From: DATJGF01 sp035495315
GTDB lineage: Bacteria > Verrucomicrobiota > Verrucomicrobiia > Limisphaerales > UBA8199
NCBI GenBank assembly: GCA_035495315.1
Contig: DATJGF010000243.1
Coordinates: forward strand, 1-62,700
Direction of reading: 5' to 3'
DNA: 62,700 nucleotides
Numbering within the stretch: the first letter of the stretch is position 1; the number at the start of each line of letters is the position of its first letter. The notes beneath the pieces are model-generated. The model ran no database searches. It saw nothing but the letters and a program-made list of their open reading frames with translations, and was not told the origin of the DNA. This document shows, one piece after another, positions 25,186 through 34,478 of the stretch. The position numbers were made by a program, and so were the translations under genes.

Positions 25186-26334
25186 TTATTGGCCATGTTG
25201 TGAGCGGCCAATTATTTTCGGCAAAATGTTTTCGACTCGTTTAATCTCAGACAGGGTTGTCTCCCGGCCCAAGGAAAAGCGGACGAGGGAATTGGCCAGC
25301 ACGGGTTCTAGACCAAGAGCGGTGATGACATGCGACGGTTCCAAGGAACCAGCCGAGCAGGCAGATCCGCTCGACGCGCAAATGCCTTCGAGATCCAGAT
25401 TAGCCAGTAATGCGATGCTGTCTGTGCTTGTGGTGACGAATGAAACGGTGTTGCACAACCGCTCGGTCTTTGAACCGACAAATTTTGTATCCGGTAAGCT
25501 GTCGATCGTCCTTGAGAGGTGCTCCGAAAGAGGGGCTAGGCGGTCGCGAGCAAAGACGGGAACCTGAACGAAGCGTTCGAGCGCCTCGACTAACCCAACA
25601 ATAGCGGCCAGATTCTCAGTACCCGCCCGACGTTCATTCTCATGGGAACCACCTAACAAAATAGGGTCGGGATGCAGTGGCGATTTGCTGAACAAGGCCC
25701 CGACCCCTTTAGGCCCGTAAATTTTGTGGCCGCAAATAGAGACCAGGTCCGCATTGAACTGGTGAATATTTGTGAAGGGTTCCTTTCCAAGCGATTGAAC
25801 CGCGTCGGTATGGAAGAGAACACCCTTTTCGCGGCAAATGAGGCCAAGTTCGGAGACTGGCTGAAGGGTTCCTATTTCATTGTTCGCGGCCATGATGGAC
25901 ACGAGAGTGGTGTCCGGCCGAACGGCGCGTGAAAGGTCTTGAGGCGAAACCCGTCCTTCGGACGAGACCGGAAGCAGGGTTACTTCGAAACCTTCATTTC
26001 GAGAGAGGTATCGGCAGGCATGCAGGACCGCATGATGTTCGATAGCGGAAGTAATGAGATGCCTGCCCTTTGACCTGAGCAACCGGGCGGTTCCCAGGAT
26101 TGCCAGATTAACGCTCTCGGTACCGCCGCTGGTGAAAATGATTTCGGCTGGCTTGCACCCGAGCACGTGGGCGGCTCGCTCGCGAGCAGCATCCAGGTGT
26201 GAGCGGGCGTGCCGCCCAAGCCGATGGACACTGGAAGGGTTTCCCCAGATTTCGCCCAGAAAGGGGAGCATCGCTTCCCGAACCGCCGGATCCAGGGGAG
26301 TCGTTGCATTATAGTCGAGGTAAATCGTCTCCAC
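25186..26334 (-). CDS. Cysteine desulfurase (NifS/IscS family)
   Basis: 382 residues; PLP enzyme that removes sulfur from cysteine for Fe-S clusters and thio-modifications. 'METIYLDYNATTPLDPAVREAMLP' start, 'TSGGTESVNLAI' (68-79), Schiff-base Lys204 in 'CGHKIYGPKGVGAL', catalytic Cys326 in 'SSGSACSAGS' on the flexible loop, typical of group I (IscS/NifS) enzymes. There is no iscU or iscR beside it; the sufBC genes are 30 kb away. It precedes the dnaN control region and is 9 bases from the molybdoenzyme gene on the same strand. Confidence 0.93.
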   Translation of the reverse strand: METIYLDYNATTPLDPAVREAMLPFLGEIWGNPSSVHRLGRHARSHLDAARERAAHVLGCKPAEIIFTSGGTESVNLAILGTARLLRSKGRHLITSAIEHHAVLHACRYLSRNEGFEVTLLPVSSEGRVSPQDLSRAVRPDTTLVSIMAANNEIGTLQPVSELGLICREKGVLFHTDAVQSLGKEPFTNIHQFNADLVSICGHKIYGPKGVGALFSKSPLHPDPILLGGSHENERRAGTENLAAIVGLVEALERFVQVPVFARDRLAPLSEHLSRTIDSLPDTKFVGSKTERLCNTVSFVTTSTDSIALLANLDLEGICASSGSACSAGSLEPSHVITALGLEPVLANSLVRFSLGRETTLSEIKRVENILPKIIGRSQHGQ

Positions 26335-26343
26335 GGGGCCTAA

Positions 26344-27006
26344 CTACGGGAATCCAGGCGGCGGCTGATTTGGTTGTGCAAAACGGTCTTCGGTCCACGG
26401 GTCGGCTGTGTTGGAATAGCCTCGGAGTTCCCAGAAACCCAACACGTCGCGGTCGAGGAAAGTGATCTCGCGAATGAACTTGGCGCCCTTCCAGGCGTAG
26501 CGTTTTGGGATAATGACGCGGGCGGGTCCGCCGTGCTCGACTGAAAGGGGCGCACCGTTCCATTTGTGAGCGATGAGGACGTCATCATCCAGACAGGCCT
26601 CCAGCGGGTTGTTTGTCGAATAGCCGTCGTAGCTCTTGAAGAAGACGTGAGTCGCCTCCGGCTTCGGTTTTACCAGGTCAGCCAACGTGAAAAAAGCGAC
26701 CCCTTCCCACGCCATATCGAATTGGCTCCAGGTGGTCACACAATGGAAATCGCTGACGTCTTTGAACTGCGGCAAGGCAAGAAATTGCTCCCAAGTCAGC
26801 GTGACCGGATTTTCGACGTGCCCGTGGATCTTCAAGCGCCAATCGGCTAGCGCTACCTGGGGGCGTACGCCGAGATCGAGCACGGGAAAATTGTGGACCT
26901 GGTGTTGACCCGGAGGCAACCGGTCGCTCGAACGCACAGCGGGCCGCTCACGGCCGGCCATTTTGCGGGCCCAACGCTCTTTGGCAGCAATATAGGACTC
27001 TTTCAT
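26344..27006 (-). CDS. Sulfite-oxidase-like molybdopterin oxidoreductase
   Basis: 220 residues; single Moco-binding domain of the sulfite oxidase family (like YuiH-type proteins). Cys89 in 'DFHCVTTWSQFDMAWEGV' is the expected molybdenum ligand. Other family blocks: 'LDLGVRPQVALADWRLKIHG', 'YDGYSTNNPLE', 'HGGPARVIIPKRYAWKGAKFI', 'FWELRGYSNTADPW'. No Tat signal or dimerisation domain, so it is probably cytoplasmic. moaA, needed for its cofactor, lies about 900 bases further along. Physiological substrate unknown. Confidence 0.88.
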   Translation of the reverse strand: MKESYIAAKERWARKMAGRERPAVRSSDRLPPGQHQVHNFPVLDLGVRPQVALADWRLKIHGHVENPVTLTWEQFLALPQFKDVSDFHCVTTWSQFDMAWEGVAFFTLADLVKPKPEATHVFFKSYDGYSTNNPLEACLDDDVLIAHKWNGAPLSVEHGGPARVIIPKRYAWKGAKFIREITFLDRDVLGFWELRGYSNTADPWTEDRFAQPNQPPPGFP

Positions 27007-27156
27007 GCCTGACCGGGTGACCTTAGCTCAGGAGGGGGAGAGTCGCTAGCCCAGAGATTTTGCAGGAAACGGGAGAAATTCCCGGAGAGTCCCGCCCGTG
27101 ACCATTCGGTTAAAAAGTGGTTTGCCTGGAGGTTGGTTTGGCCTAAGTTCCTCGCC

Positions 27157-27837
27157 ATGTTTAAGCCGGCGGATTTGTTTGATCTGGCCCAGAGCGAGCA
27201 CGCGGAAATCTTTGAAGGTTGTGATTATGCGTGGTCAGCGTTGAGCAAGATTCAGGGATATCTCACGCGGCACCTGCGGCCCGGACTGCATAATCATTGC
27301 GAAGGAGTCGCTTATATCGGAGATCAGGTATTCATCGGCGCAGGTACGGTTGTTGAGGATGGCGCAATGATTAAGGGCCCGGCGATCATCGGCCGCAATT
27401 GTGAGATCCGCCACAATGCCTATATTCGAGAAAACGTCATCTTGGGTGACGACTGCGTCATCGGCAACTCCTGCGAGCTGAAAAATGCGCTTCTGTTCAA
27501 CAATGCCGTCGCTCCCCACTTCAATTACATCGGCGATTCGATTCTTGGCTTTAAGGCGCACCTCGGCGCAGGCGTGAAGATTTCCAATTTCAAATTAGTT
27601 CCCGGCAATATCCTCGTGATGATGGAAGGATCAATGCAGGACACTGGCTTGCGCAAATTCGGGGCCTTGCTGGGTGACTACGCGGAGGTCGGTTGTAATG
27701 CGGTTTTGAATCCCGGCAGCATTATCGGGCGCAAGTCGGTGGTTTATCCCAATACGAATTGGAGGGGCGTGCTGGGCCCGAACATGATTGCCAAGAACCG
27801 GTCGAGCCAGGAAGTGGTGGAGCGCAGGGGAGAGTAG
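27157..27837 (+). CDS. Left-handed beta-helix (hexapeptide repeat) protein
   Basis: 226 residues from ATG 27157 (MFKPADLFDLAQSEHAEIF). A run of hexapeptide turns occupies ~55-190 ('YIGDQVFIGAGTVVEDGAMIKGPAIIGRNCEIRHNAYIRENVILGDDCVIGNSCELKNALLF'). The layout resembles the acyltransferase half of GlmU-type nucleotidyltransferases, but the nucleotidyltransferase half is absent. 'SVVYPNTNWRGVLGPNMIAKNR' closes the domain. A sugar-linked acyltransferase is likely, acceptor unknown. Divergent from the molybdoenzyme gene. Confidence 0.8.
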   Translation: MFKPADLFDLAQSEHAEIFEGCDYAWSALSKIQGYLTRHLRPGLHNHCEGVAYIGDQVFIGAGTVVEDGAMIKGPAIIGRNCEIRHNAYIRENVILGDDCVIGNSCELKNALLFNNAVAPHFNYIGDSILGFKAHLGAGVKISNFKLVPGNILVMMEGSMQDTGLRKFGALLGDYAEVGCNAVLNPGSIIGRKSVVYPNTNWRGVLGPNMIAKNRSSQEVVERRGE

Positions 27838-27880
27838 TCGAAAGCAGAAGTTCGAAATCCGAGATCCCAATGGCCGGCGC

Positions 27881-28939
27881 TTAACCGCCGATGCAGCTCA
27901 TCGAACGGTTCGGCGGGATGAAATCAGGCTCACCGATGTGGTGGCGCGCTTCTTTTTGGAGCACGACGCCTCGCAACCATTCCAGAATATTTGCATCGGA
28001 ATCCCCTTGCCGCAGGCGTGACCGGAGATCGTGTTCGGTGACACTGAAAAGACAGGTACGGATCTTGCCATCTGCGGTAAGGCGCAGCCGATTACAGTGG
28101 CCGCAGAAAGGCTCACTGACCGGTGCGATGACGCCAATTTCGCCGCGGCCATCCGCGAAAGCCCAGCGCCGGGAGGTTGAAGAAGGGTTTTCCAGCGGCA
28201 GGGGCTGAAGTGTGAACCGAGCTTGGAGGCGGGCCAGGATTTCGCGGCCTGGAACTACCAATTCCTTTAACCAGGCACGCGCGGAATCCAAGGGCATAAA
28301 CTCGATATACCGGATACTCAGGTCTTGCTCTCGAGCAAACTCAGCCAGGTCTTCAATTTCGTGTTCGTTGAGGTCGCGAATGATTACCGCGTTTACCTTT
28401 ATCGGGTGAAAACCGAGATCGCGCGCCAGTTTGATACTGGCGAGGACCTCGCGCAGGCCGTCGCGGCCGGTGATTTTTTTGAAATTAGCCTGGTCCAGTG
28501 AATCGAGGCTAAAGCTGACCCGCTGCAGCCCCGCCTGGCGGAGGGACTGGGCTTTCTTGGGGAAAAGAAACCCGTTCGTGGTCATCGCGAGGTCCACAAT
28601 TCCAGCCAAGGCGGCAAGGCGCTGAACGAGCAACTCGACTCCATTGCGCAACAGAGGTTCTCCACCTGTCAGGCGGATCTTTTGGATCCCCGAATCGACC
28701 GCCAGTCGAACCACACGTTCGATCTCCTCAAAGGAGAGGATATCCTGTTTGGGGACCCACTGCTGGAGGATGGGCGCCGAGTTGGGCAGATGAGCCCAGC
28801 GTCCACGATAGAAGTTTTGCGCTGCCTCGGTTTCTGGCAGGCAATAAAGACAACGAAAGTTACAGCGGTCCGTCAAACTCACCCGCAAGTCACGCAAGAT
28901 GCGTCCGTGCGAATCGGTGAGGAGCCCGGCAGAAGTCAT
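27881..28939 (-). CDS. moaA: GTP 3',8-cyclase MoaA
   Basis: 352 residues; radical SAM enzyme for the first step of molybdenum cofactor synthesis. SAM cluster Cys26-x3-Cys30-x2-Cys33 ('SLTDRCNFRCLYC'). The C-terminal GTP-binding cluster is 'CGHCNRLRLTADGKIRTCLF'. The protein ends in 'GG', the C-terminal Gly-Gly required for activity. An insert of ~25 residues after the first cluster ('TEAAQNFYRGRWAHLPNSAPILQQW') is longer than in E. coli MoaA. Its start overlaps the stop of the upstream coiled-coil gene (ATGA, 28936-28939). No other moa genes are in the window. Confidence 0.95.
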   Translation of the reverse strand: MTSAGLLTDSHGRILRDLRVSLTDRCNFRCLYCLPETEAAQNFYRGRWAHLPNSAPILQQWVPKQDILSFEEIERVVRLAVDSGIQKIRLTGGEPLLRNGVELLVQRLAALAGIVDLAMTTNGFLFPKKAQSLRQAGLQRVSFSLDSLDQANFKKITGRDGLREVLASIKLARDLGFHPIKVNAVIIRDLNEHEIEDLAEFAREQDLSIRYIEFMPLDSARAWLKELVVPGREILARLQARFTLQPLPLENPSSTSRRWAFADGRGEIGVIAPVSEPFCGHCNRLRLTADGKIRTCLFSVTEHDLRSRLRQGDSDANILEWLRGVVLQKEARHHIGEPDFIPPNRSMSCIGG

Positions 28940-29748
28940 TTCGGCGGGGGCGAATTGGTGGTCGCCGGAAGGTTGGAAAAGGGCGGAATGACCTTGACTG
29001 AGCCGTCGGCATTGACCTCGACATTCAGATCATAGGCAGGCTTCGGTGCTTTGGCCGCAGCCGGGGCAGTGCCAGCACCTTGCATCAACTGTTGAGCCCC
29101 TTTTTGTTCAGCCTTGGCGAATAGACCCTGGCGGATCCATTCCAGCCGGCGCGCAATATTCATTTCCTGTTTCAGTTTCGCCACTTGGGCCCGCAGCACC
29201 GTCAAATCGTTAAACTGGCGTTCGAGTTCGGTCTTTTCAGCGATCAACCGCTTGAGCTCTTTCTCCAGGTAAACCTTATCGCCTTCTGATGCGGCGAGCT
29301 TGCGCTGGGTATCGGCGATTTGGGTGGTGAGATTGGTGAGCTGGTTGCTGAGGTCGGTCGCTTGTTTATTGAGGTCCTGTGTTTGAGTCTCCAATTCGGT
29401 AATTCTGGCCTCGCGTTTGGTCAGCTCCTGCTGGTTGGCCTGGAGGGTGGCTTCAGTCGTCGCTAGCTTGGCAGAGGTTTGGGACAAATCGGTAGAAACT
29501 CGGGTGAAGTTATTGGTCAGCTCGCCGAAGGCCTTCTTTTGGGCGTCGATGTCTTTTTCGTACATCGCGGCGACCTGTTTTTGCTCTTCAAGGTCGCTGC
29601 TGGTCTTGACCCACTTGTTGGAGAGGGTCTCGATGCGCTCAGAACTCTCGTGTTGTTGATCTGAGGCCTGCTTGCGGCTGGCGATTAGGCCGATACCCAG
29701 CCCCAGGCAAAGCACAACCAGAACAATGGCGCCGATGCGATTTTTCAT
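28936..29748 (-). CDS. Membrane-anchored coiled-coil protein of unknown function
   Basis: 270 residues from ATG 29748 (MKNRIGAIVLVVLCLGLGIG); a start 13 codons earlier is also open. One N-terminal helix (~5-24), then a long coiled coil (~30-210) rich in Gln, Thr and Leu ('ELTNNFTRVSTDLSQTSAKLATTEATLQANQQELTKREARI', 'LEKELKRLIAEKTELERQF'). The tail is Ala/Pro-rich with a short beta segment 'YDLNVEVNADGSVKVIPPF'. Likely exported and membrane-tethered. It is translationally coupled to moaA, which says nothing clear about its role. Confidence 0.75.
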   Translation of the reverse strand: MKNRIGAIVLVVLCLGLGIGLIASRKQASDQQHESSERIETLSNKWVKTSSDLEEQKQVAAMYEKDIDAQKKAFGELTNNFTRVSTDLSQTSAKLATTEATLQANQQELTKREARITELETQTQDLNKQATDLSNQLTNLTTQIADTQRKLAASEGDKVYLEKELKRLIAEKTELERQFNDLTVLRAQVAKLKQEMNIARRLEWIRQGLFAKAEQKGAQQLMQGAGTAPAAAKAPKPAYDLNVEVNADGSVKVIPPFSNLPATTNSPPPK

Positions 29749-29921
29749 AACGCGGACCAACATGCCGGGAGCGCTGACATTTGGCAAGTTCGCGGGGCTT
29801 GTGAACCCCTGGGGAATACCTTGGGCGCCCCCGGCACCCGACGGGTAGTTTCATTGACTGAAGCAGATTAATTTTTTGACGGGATCCTTGCCAATCCACG
29901 CGGCGGTCCTACATTAACCCC

Positions 29922-30581
29922 ATGAAAATACCGCAGGCAGTGCCGGTAATGACCCTACCGAACGCGACGCTCTTTCCGGCCGCGTTACTGCCGCTCTACA
30001 TTTTCGAGCCACGGTATCGGCAGATGCTCGCTGAGGTGCTGGCGACCCATCGCATGTTTTCGGTGGCCATGCAACGCTCAAGCACTACACGTGAGTCCCC
30101 CTCACCAATTGCCGGCTTAGGATTAATTCGAGTTTCGGTCAGGCACAAGGATGGCACCTCGCATTTGATTCTGCAAGGGCTTGCCCGCGTTGAGCTTGAG
30201 CAGGTCACCCAGTATAGGCCGTATCGGATTCAACACATCCGACCATTGGAGTCGCCACCGCCCAACACCGTCAAAGTAGATGCGCTTTTGTCTCAACTGC
30301 GCGGATTATTGCAGCAGCGCATCAAATTGCGTTTGCCCTTCCCGGGCGAAGAGAAGAGCGGGTTAGGAACATCCCCGTTTTCCCCAAAACAGATCCTGGG
30401 CTACCTGGATTCGATAGCAGACCCCGAACAAACGGCGGATTTGGTCTCCTGTGCAGTGCTTTCCGGGGCCGCCGAACGACAAGCTATTTTGGAGACCCTC
30501 GATGTGGAGCTGAGGTTGAAGCGGTTGATTTCATTTTTAGTAACCGAGATGCAAAGCAAGCGTAAACGGGTTGAGCCATGA
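29922..30581 (+). CDS. Lon N-terminal (LON substrate-binding) domain protein
   Basis: 219 residues. 'PVMTLPNATLFPAALLPLYIFEPRYRQMLAEVLATHRMFSVAM' is the start of the PUA-like LON domain; 'GLGLIRVSVRHKDGTSHLILQGLARVELEQV' continues it. There is no ATPase or protease domain, so this is the stand-alone type whose function is not settled. Overlaps the next gene by four bases (ATGA at 30578-30581). The ATG at 29922 lies close to the divergent coiled-coil gene. Confidence 0.9.
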   Translation: MKIPQAVPVMTLPNATLFPAALLPLYIFEPRYRQMLAEVLATHRMFSVAMQRSSTTRESPSPIAGLGLIRVSVRHKDGTSHLILQGLARVELEQVTQYRPYRIQHIRPLESPPPNTVKVDALLSQLRGLLQQRIKLRLPFPGEEKSGLGTSPFSPKQILGYLDSIADPEQTADLVSCAVLSGAAERQAILETLDVELRLKRLISFLVTEMQSKRKRVEP

Positions 30582-30994
30582 GCGACGGACAAACTTCAGC
30601 GACCCAATCGGGTATCGGTGGCCAGGAAGAGATATTATCAGCCTTATTCGCCCAATTGGTGATGCAGCAAGCGAATATGGCGATGATGCTGCTGGGCAAG
30701 GTTCCGCACCCCGAGACGGGGCAGGTAGTCAAAGACATCGACGCAGCTCGCTTATTTATTGATCAGCTGGAGATGTTGGAGGCCAAAACTAAGGGCAATT
30801 TAACCAAAGAGGAGTCGGCGTTGCTCAAGCAAAGCCTGATGAACTTACGGCTGGGATTTGTTGAGGCCGTCGAATCTCCTAAATCGTCAGGTGCGCCAGA
30901 CAAACAGGAGCTTAAACGCCCCCCCGAGCAAGCCGCTTCTTCCACGCCTCCGGAAGAGGACGAACACCGTAAGAAGTTCACTAAAAAGTACTGA
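30578..30994 (+). CDS. DUF1844 protein
   Basis: 138 residues. 'FAQLVMQQANMAMMLLGKVPHPETGQVVKDIDAARLFIDQLEMLEAKTKGNLTKEESALLKQSLMNLRLGFVEAV' (25-100) is the DUF1844 helical domain, common in PVC and other bacteria, function unknown. The C-terminal ~40 residues are Pro/Glu/Lys-rich and probably disordered. Co-translated with the LON-domain gene; convergent with the foldase gene six bases away. Confidence 0.88.
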   Translation: MSDGQTSATQSGIGGQEEILSALFAQLVMQQANMAMMLLGKVPHPETGQVVKDIDAARLFIDQLEMLEAKTKGNLTKEESALLKQSLMNLRLGFVEAVESPKSSGAPDKQELKRPPEQAASSTPPEEDEHRKKFTKKY

Positions 30995-30999
30995 CCGAC

Positions 31000-32115
31000 C
31001 TATTTACCGGTGGGTTTAGTCTCAGCGGCACCGGCAGCGGACGGAGAGGCCACGCTCGTTTCCTTTGGTTTGAACTGGTCGTCCAGAATCTTTACGTCGG
31101 CATCCTTTTGGAGCTTACTCATGTACTGTTTGATCTCAGGCTCCTTTTTCTGCATCTGCTGCTGCTTCAAATACTCCTTCACATCCGGAGCCACCTTCGC
31201 CAGTTCCACTTTTTTAGCGGGGATTTTTTCGCTTAATTTAATGATGTGGTAGCCAAACTGAGTCGTAATGATGTTGCTGACTTCATTGGTTTTTAGCGAG
31301 AAAGCGGCAGATTCAAACTCGGGAACCATCTGTCCACGAGGAAACTGGTATTCTCCTCCCTTGTCCTTAGAGCCCGGATCTTCGGAATACTGCTTGGCCA
31401 GCTTCGCAAAGTCCTCTCCCGCGCGCGCCCGTTTCAACAGATCCTCGGCTAATTTGTGTTTGGCGGCTTTTTGGTCGTCCGACAGCTCTTTATTGGTCTC
31501 CGGGTCGCGTATGCTCAGCAGGATATGGCTGGCGCGCACCATCTCGGGTTGCTCGAATTTCGCCGGATTATCGTCGTAGAACTTTTTCACTTCATCATCC
31601 GTGGCGACGACATTGAGTTCGCGCTCAAGGACGGCCTGGGCGGTGGATTCCTCGATCATTTTTGTGCGAAGCTCTTCCTGGGTGGTCCCGGCGGCCTTCA
31701 ATTGGCGATCGAGATTGTCTTCATTGCCATAGCGCGACTTGATGGCATCAATTCGTTTGGTGGTATTTTCGCGCGCTTCGCTTTTATCGGCGTCCGTGGC
31801 TTTGGCCAGAAGTAATTGGACCTGAATGAGCCGTTCGAGGACCTGGGGCTGAGCCCTGACAACCTCCTCGGTAGAGAGGGCTTGCCCACGGGCGGCGAGA
31901 TTAGATTTCAACCCCGCAAGTGCATCTTCAACCTGGCTGCGTTTGACTTCGACCCCTTTGCCCTTGGCGATAACCGGATCGTCAAACAGATTCTGTATTT
32001 TTGCTGCCGGTTTGACCGGTTCGGTATCGGCCGGCTTCGGAGGCTCCGCCGCCGCATACGAAAGAGTCTGCCCACCGGCGAGCAGCAGGGCTGCTAATGT
32101 CAACGTAATTTTCAT
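31000..32115 (-). CDS. Periplasmic parvulin-type peptidyl-prolyl isomerase (SurA/PrsA-like)
   Basis: 371 residues from ATG 32115. Signal peptide 'MKITLTLAALLLAGGQTLSYAAA'. A SurA_N-like helical chaperone region spans ~45-190. One parvulin domain follows: 'RASHILLSIRDPETNKELSDDQKAAKHKLAEDLLKRARAGEDFAKLAKQYSEDPGSKDKGGEYQFPRGQMVPEFESAAFSLKTNEVSNIITTQFGYHIIKL', with the conserved 'ASHIL' and 'GYHIIKL' ends. The tail is charged. Helps outer-membrane or secreted proteins fold. Lies 28 bases downstream of serA on the same strand. Confidence 0.9.
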   Translation of the reverse strand: MKITLTLAALLLAGGQTLSYAAAEPPKPADTEPVKPAAKIQNLFDDPVIAKGKGVEVKRSQVEDALAGLKSNLAARGQALSTEEVVRAQPQVLERLIQVQLLLAKATDADKSEARENTTKRIDAIKSRYGNEDNLDRQLKAAGTTQEELRTKMIEESTAQAVLERELNVVATDDEVKKFYDDNPAKFEQPEMVRASHILLSIRDPETNKELSDDQKAAKHKLAEDLLKRARAGEDFAKLAKQYSEDPGSKDKGGEYQFPRGQMVPEFESAAFSLKTNEVSNIITTQFGYHIIKLSEKIPAKKVELAKVAPDVKEYLKQQQMQKKEPEIKQYMSKLQKDADVKILDDQFKPKETSVASPSAAGAAETKPTGK

Positions 32116-32143
32116 AAATAGATTCGAACACTGTAGCACCCAA

Positions 32144-33742
32144 TCACAATTTGACTACATTAACATTTCGGATATCAGGGTCTTTTTGCAGCTCATCCAA
32201 GACCTCCGCCGAAGGGACACTGTCGAGGTTTAAAACGGTCAGAGCATGGCCGCCGACGGAATCGCGCGTTAAGCTCATGCTTGCAATATTGACATGGTGG
32301 CGACCCAGAAGGGTGCCGAGGTAACCGACAATGCCGGGTCGATCCTTGTTTTCCAGCAGCAATACCACTCCGGAGGGGACAATTTCTGTCGGCTGACTAA
32401 ACAGTCGGACAATCCGAGGGTTATCCGGCGAGCCGAAAAACGTGCCCCCCGCGGAGATCACCTTTTCCTCCTCACGAAAGACCTGAACATGGAGCCACTC
32501 ATTGAAGGTAACGGGCTCGTTCGAACGTTTTTCCTCGACCGTTAAGCCCAAAGTGGAAGCAATGCTGCGGACATTGACATTATTGAGGTCTTTGACCGAG
32601 GCGCGTGACAGAAAACCCAGAAGGATGGCTCGGGTAACGGGATCGATATTGGGCAGTTCCTGAGCCTTGCCGCCATAGGTAATGTGCAAGCGGTCCACTT
32701 GTGGCGGGGCCAACTGCGCCAATAATTTACCCAACTTCTCACCGAGGGTGAGGTACGGTTTAACCTGCTCGTACGTTTTGGCATCGAGATAGGGCAAATT
32801 GACAGCGTTCCTAACCTCGCCGGTCAGCAGATAGCCGGCAATCACTTCAGCGACTTCGACCCCGCATTTTTCCTGAGCTTCATGTGTGCTGGCTCCGAGG
32901 TGGGGTGTGAGGGTAATCGCCGCGTGTTTGCGGAACGGATGGTCGGCTGGAAGCGGTTCGCTGGCAAATACGTCCATCGCCGCGGCGGCTACTTTGCCGG
33001 AATCCAAAGCAGCAATCAGGTCGTTTTCGACGACGATCTCTCCGCGCGCACAATTCACAATACAAACCTTGGGCTTCATTTTGGCGAAAGCCGCCGCATT
33101 CAACATCCCGCGAGTTTGATCGGTAACCGGCATGTGGACGGTGATGAAATCTGCGTCGCGATAGACATTATCGAGGTCGGGGGCGAGTTGAATGCCCAGC
33201 GCGCGAGCGCGAGCGTCCGTTAAAAAGGGATCATAAGCCAGCACCTTCATGCCAAAAACCAGCGCGCGCTTGGCGACTTCGCTGCCAATCCGTCCGAGCC
33301 CGAGCACGCCAAGAGTTTTGCCCGAGAGCTCCGTGCCCTGGAATTGCTTGCGATCCCATTTTCCGGCGGTCATCGAGGCAAAGGCCTGGGGTACTTTCCG
33401 GGCAAGGTTCAGGATCATCGCAAAGGAAAGCTCCGCGGTGGAAACAGTGTTTCCGCCAGGTGTATTCATCACCACCACGCCATGTTGGGTAGCGGCCTCA
33501 ACATCGACATTATCGACGCCGACGCCGGCGCGGCCAACGACGCGTAATTGAGGTGCAGCCTCAATCACTTTAGCGGTTACCTTCGTTTCGGACCGGACGA
33601 CCATCGCAACGACATCTTTGACCACCGGCAGCAGTTCCGTTTCGGAAAGGCGTTTGGGCAAAACGATGACTTCAAACTCCGGACGTTGCTGCAACAAAGC
33701 AATGCCTTTGGCCGAAACCGGGTCACAAACCAGGATTTTCAT
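32144..33742 (-). CDS. serA: D-3-phosphoglycerate dehydrogenase
   Basis: 532 residues; first step of serine synthesis. Long (type I) form. Substrate domain begins 'MKILVCDPVSAKGIALLQQ'. NAD-binding 'LGVLGLGRIGSEVAKRALVFGMKVLAYDP'. Catalytic blocks 'NCARGEIVVENDLIAALDSGKVAAAAMDVF' and 'TPHLGASTHEAQEKCGVEVA' (active-site His). Then the allosteric-substrate-binding domain and a C-terminal ACT domain ('NKDRPGIVGYLGTLLGRHHVNIASMSLTRD') that may sense serine. Confidence 0.97.
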   Translation of the reverse strand: MKILVCDPVSAKGIALLQQRPEFEVIVLPKRLSETELLPVVKDVVAMVVRSETKVTAKVIEAAPQLRVVGRAGVGVDNVDVEAATQHGVVVMNTPGGNTVSTAELSFAMILNLARKVPQAFASMTAGKWDRKQFQGTELSGKTLGVLGLGRIGSEVAKRALVFGMKVLAYDPFLTDARARALGIQLAPDLDNVYRDADFITVHMPVTDQTRGMLNAAAFAKMKPKVCIVNCARGEIVVENDLIAALDSGKVAAAAMDVFASEPLPADHPFRKHAAITLTPHLGASTHEAQEKCGVEVAEVIAGYLLTGEVRNAVNLPYLDAKTYEQVKPYLTLGEKLGKLLAQLAPPQVDRLHITYGGKAQELPNIDPVTRAILLGFLSRASVKDLNNVNVRSIASTLGLTVEEKRSNEPVTFNEWLHVQVFREEEKVISAGGTFFGSPDNPRIVRLFSQPTEIVPSGVVLLLENKDRPGIVGYLGTLLGRHHVNIASMSLTRDSVGGHALTVLNLDSVPSAEVLDELQKDPDIRNVNVVKL

Positions 33743-33761
33743 AAAAATAAAAAGAGGCGGG

Positions 33762-33790
33762 AGTCTAGGAGATGAAAAGACTCAGGTCAA
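33762..33790 (-). promoter_or_regulatory. serA promoter
   Basis: On the minus strand: TTGACC at 33790-33785, 17 bases, TAGACT at 33767-33762. The predicted start is near 33755, about a dozen bases before the ATG at 33742. No Shine-Dalgarno sequence is visible in this short leader. Confidence 0.5.
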
Positions 33791-33906
33791 ATGCCGGAAT
33801 TCCATTGAGCGATATTGACACGGAATCAGGCACGCTGCAATGGGCGGGGGAATCATGGCATCGAGGACGCGAAAAGGATGAAACGTTTGGGTCAGCGCCC
33901 TTTCTC

Positions 33907-34311
33907 CTATTTGCGTAGCTGGATCTTGTAGGTGCCATTACCATGAAAAGTCTTCCCGCTTAAGTCTTGCTTAGGTGTCAAAGAGATTGTCGCTTTGTGG
34001 GATTTCTCCTCGATCGTGATTACTCCGTCTTCCAGCGGGATCGGACGATAGTCCCCGTCCTTAAGCTCAATGTCATCTTTGCGGTAGTTTGGCCCCGCGC
34101 CTTTCATTTCAATTTGGTACTCCCATTGGAGCGAGCGCGTTGAGGGACCGCACGAGCCGAAGAACCAGCCGCGCTTGTAGCTGGCAAGATGGAACACGAC
34201 GTGCGTTTGGCCGGACGGATTGTGAATGTAAGAGTGGGAGGTCAGTTGGACCTCAGCCCGGATGGTTACCGGGGCCAAACACAAAGCAAATATCAATAGA
34301 GCCTTCAGCAT
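33907..34311 (-). CDS. Small secreted protein of unknown function
   Basis: 134 residues from ATG 34311. Signal peptide 'MLKALLIFALCLAPVTIRAE'. The mature part is all-beta in appearance ('VQLTSHSYIHNPSGQTHVVFHLASYKRGWFFGSCGPSTRSLQWEYQIEMKG'; 'GVITIEEKSHKATISLTPKQD'). I recognise no family. It is divergent from the large carbohydrate-related gene that follows. Probably periplasmic or extracellular. Confidence 0.6.
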   Translation of the reverse strand: MLKALLIFALCLAPVTIRAEVQLTSHSYIHNPSGQTHVVFHLASYKRGWFFGSCGPSTRSLQWEYQIEMKGAGPNYRKDDIELKDGDYRPIPLEDGVITIEEKSHKATISLTPKQDLSGKTFHGNGTYKIQLRK

Positions 34312-34478
34312 TAGCGATTGAGGCCCGAATCTCCACTCGAAATGCGAGCAAATCAATACAGATGTGAATGGCGCACGACTGCTCAGCGGGTTTCCGGCTA
34401 TAATTGGGCCCGGTTTTCAGGGTTTACGGTCGTCGCGCGTTGCGTTATAAATCGGCCGGAAGCGGGCAGCCCTATGAA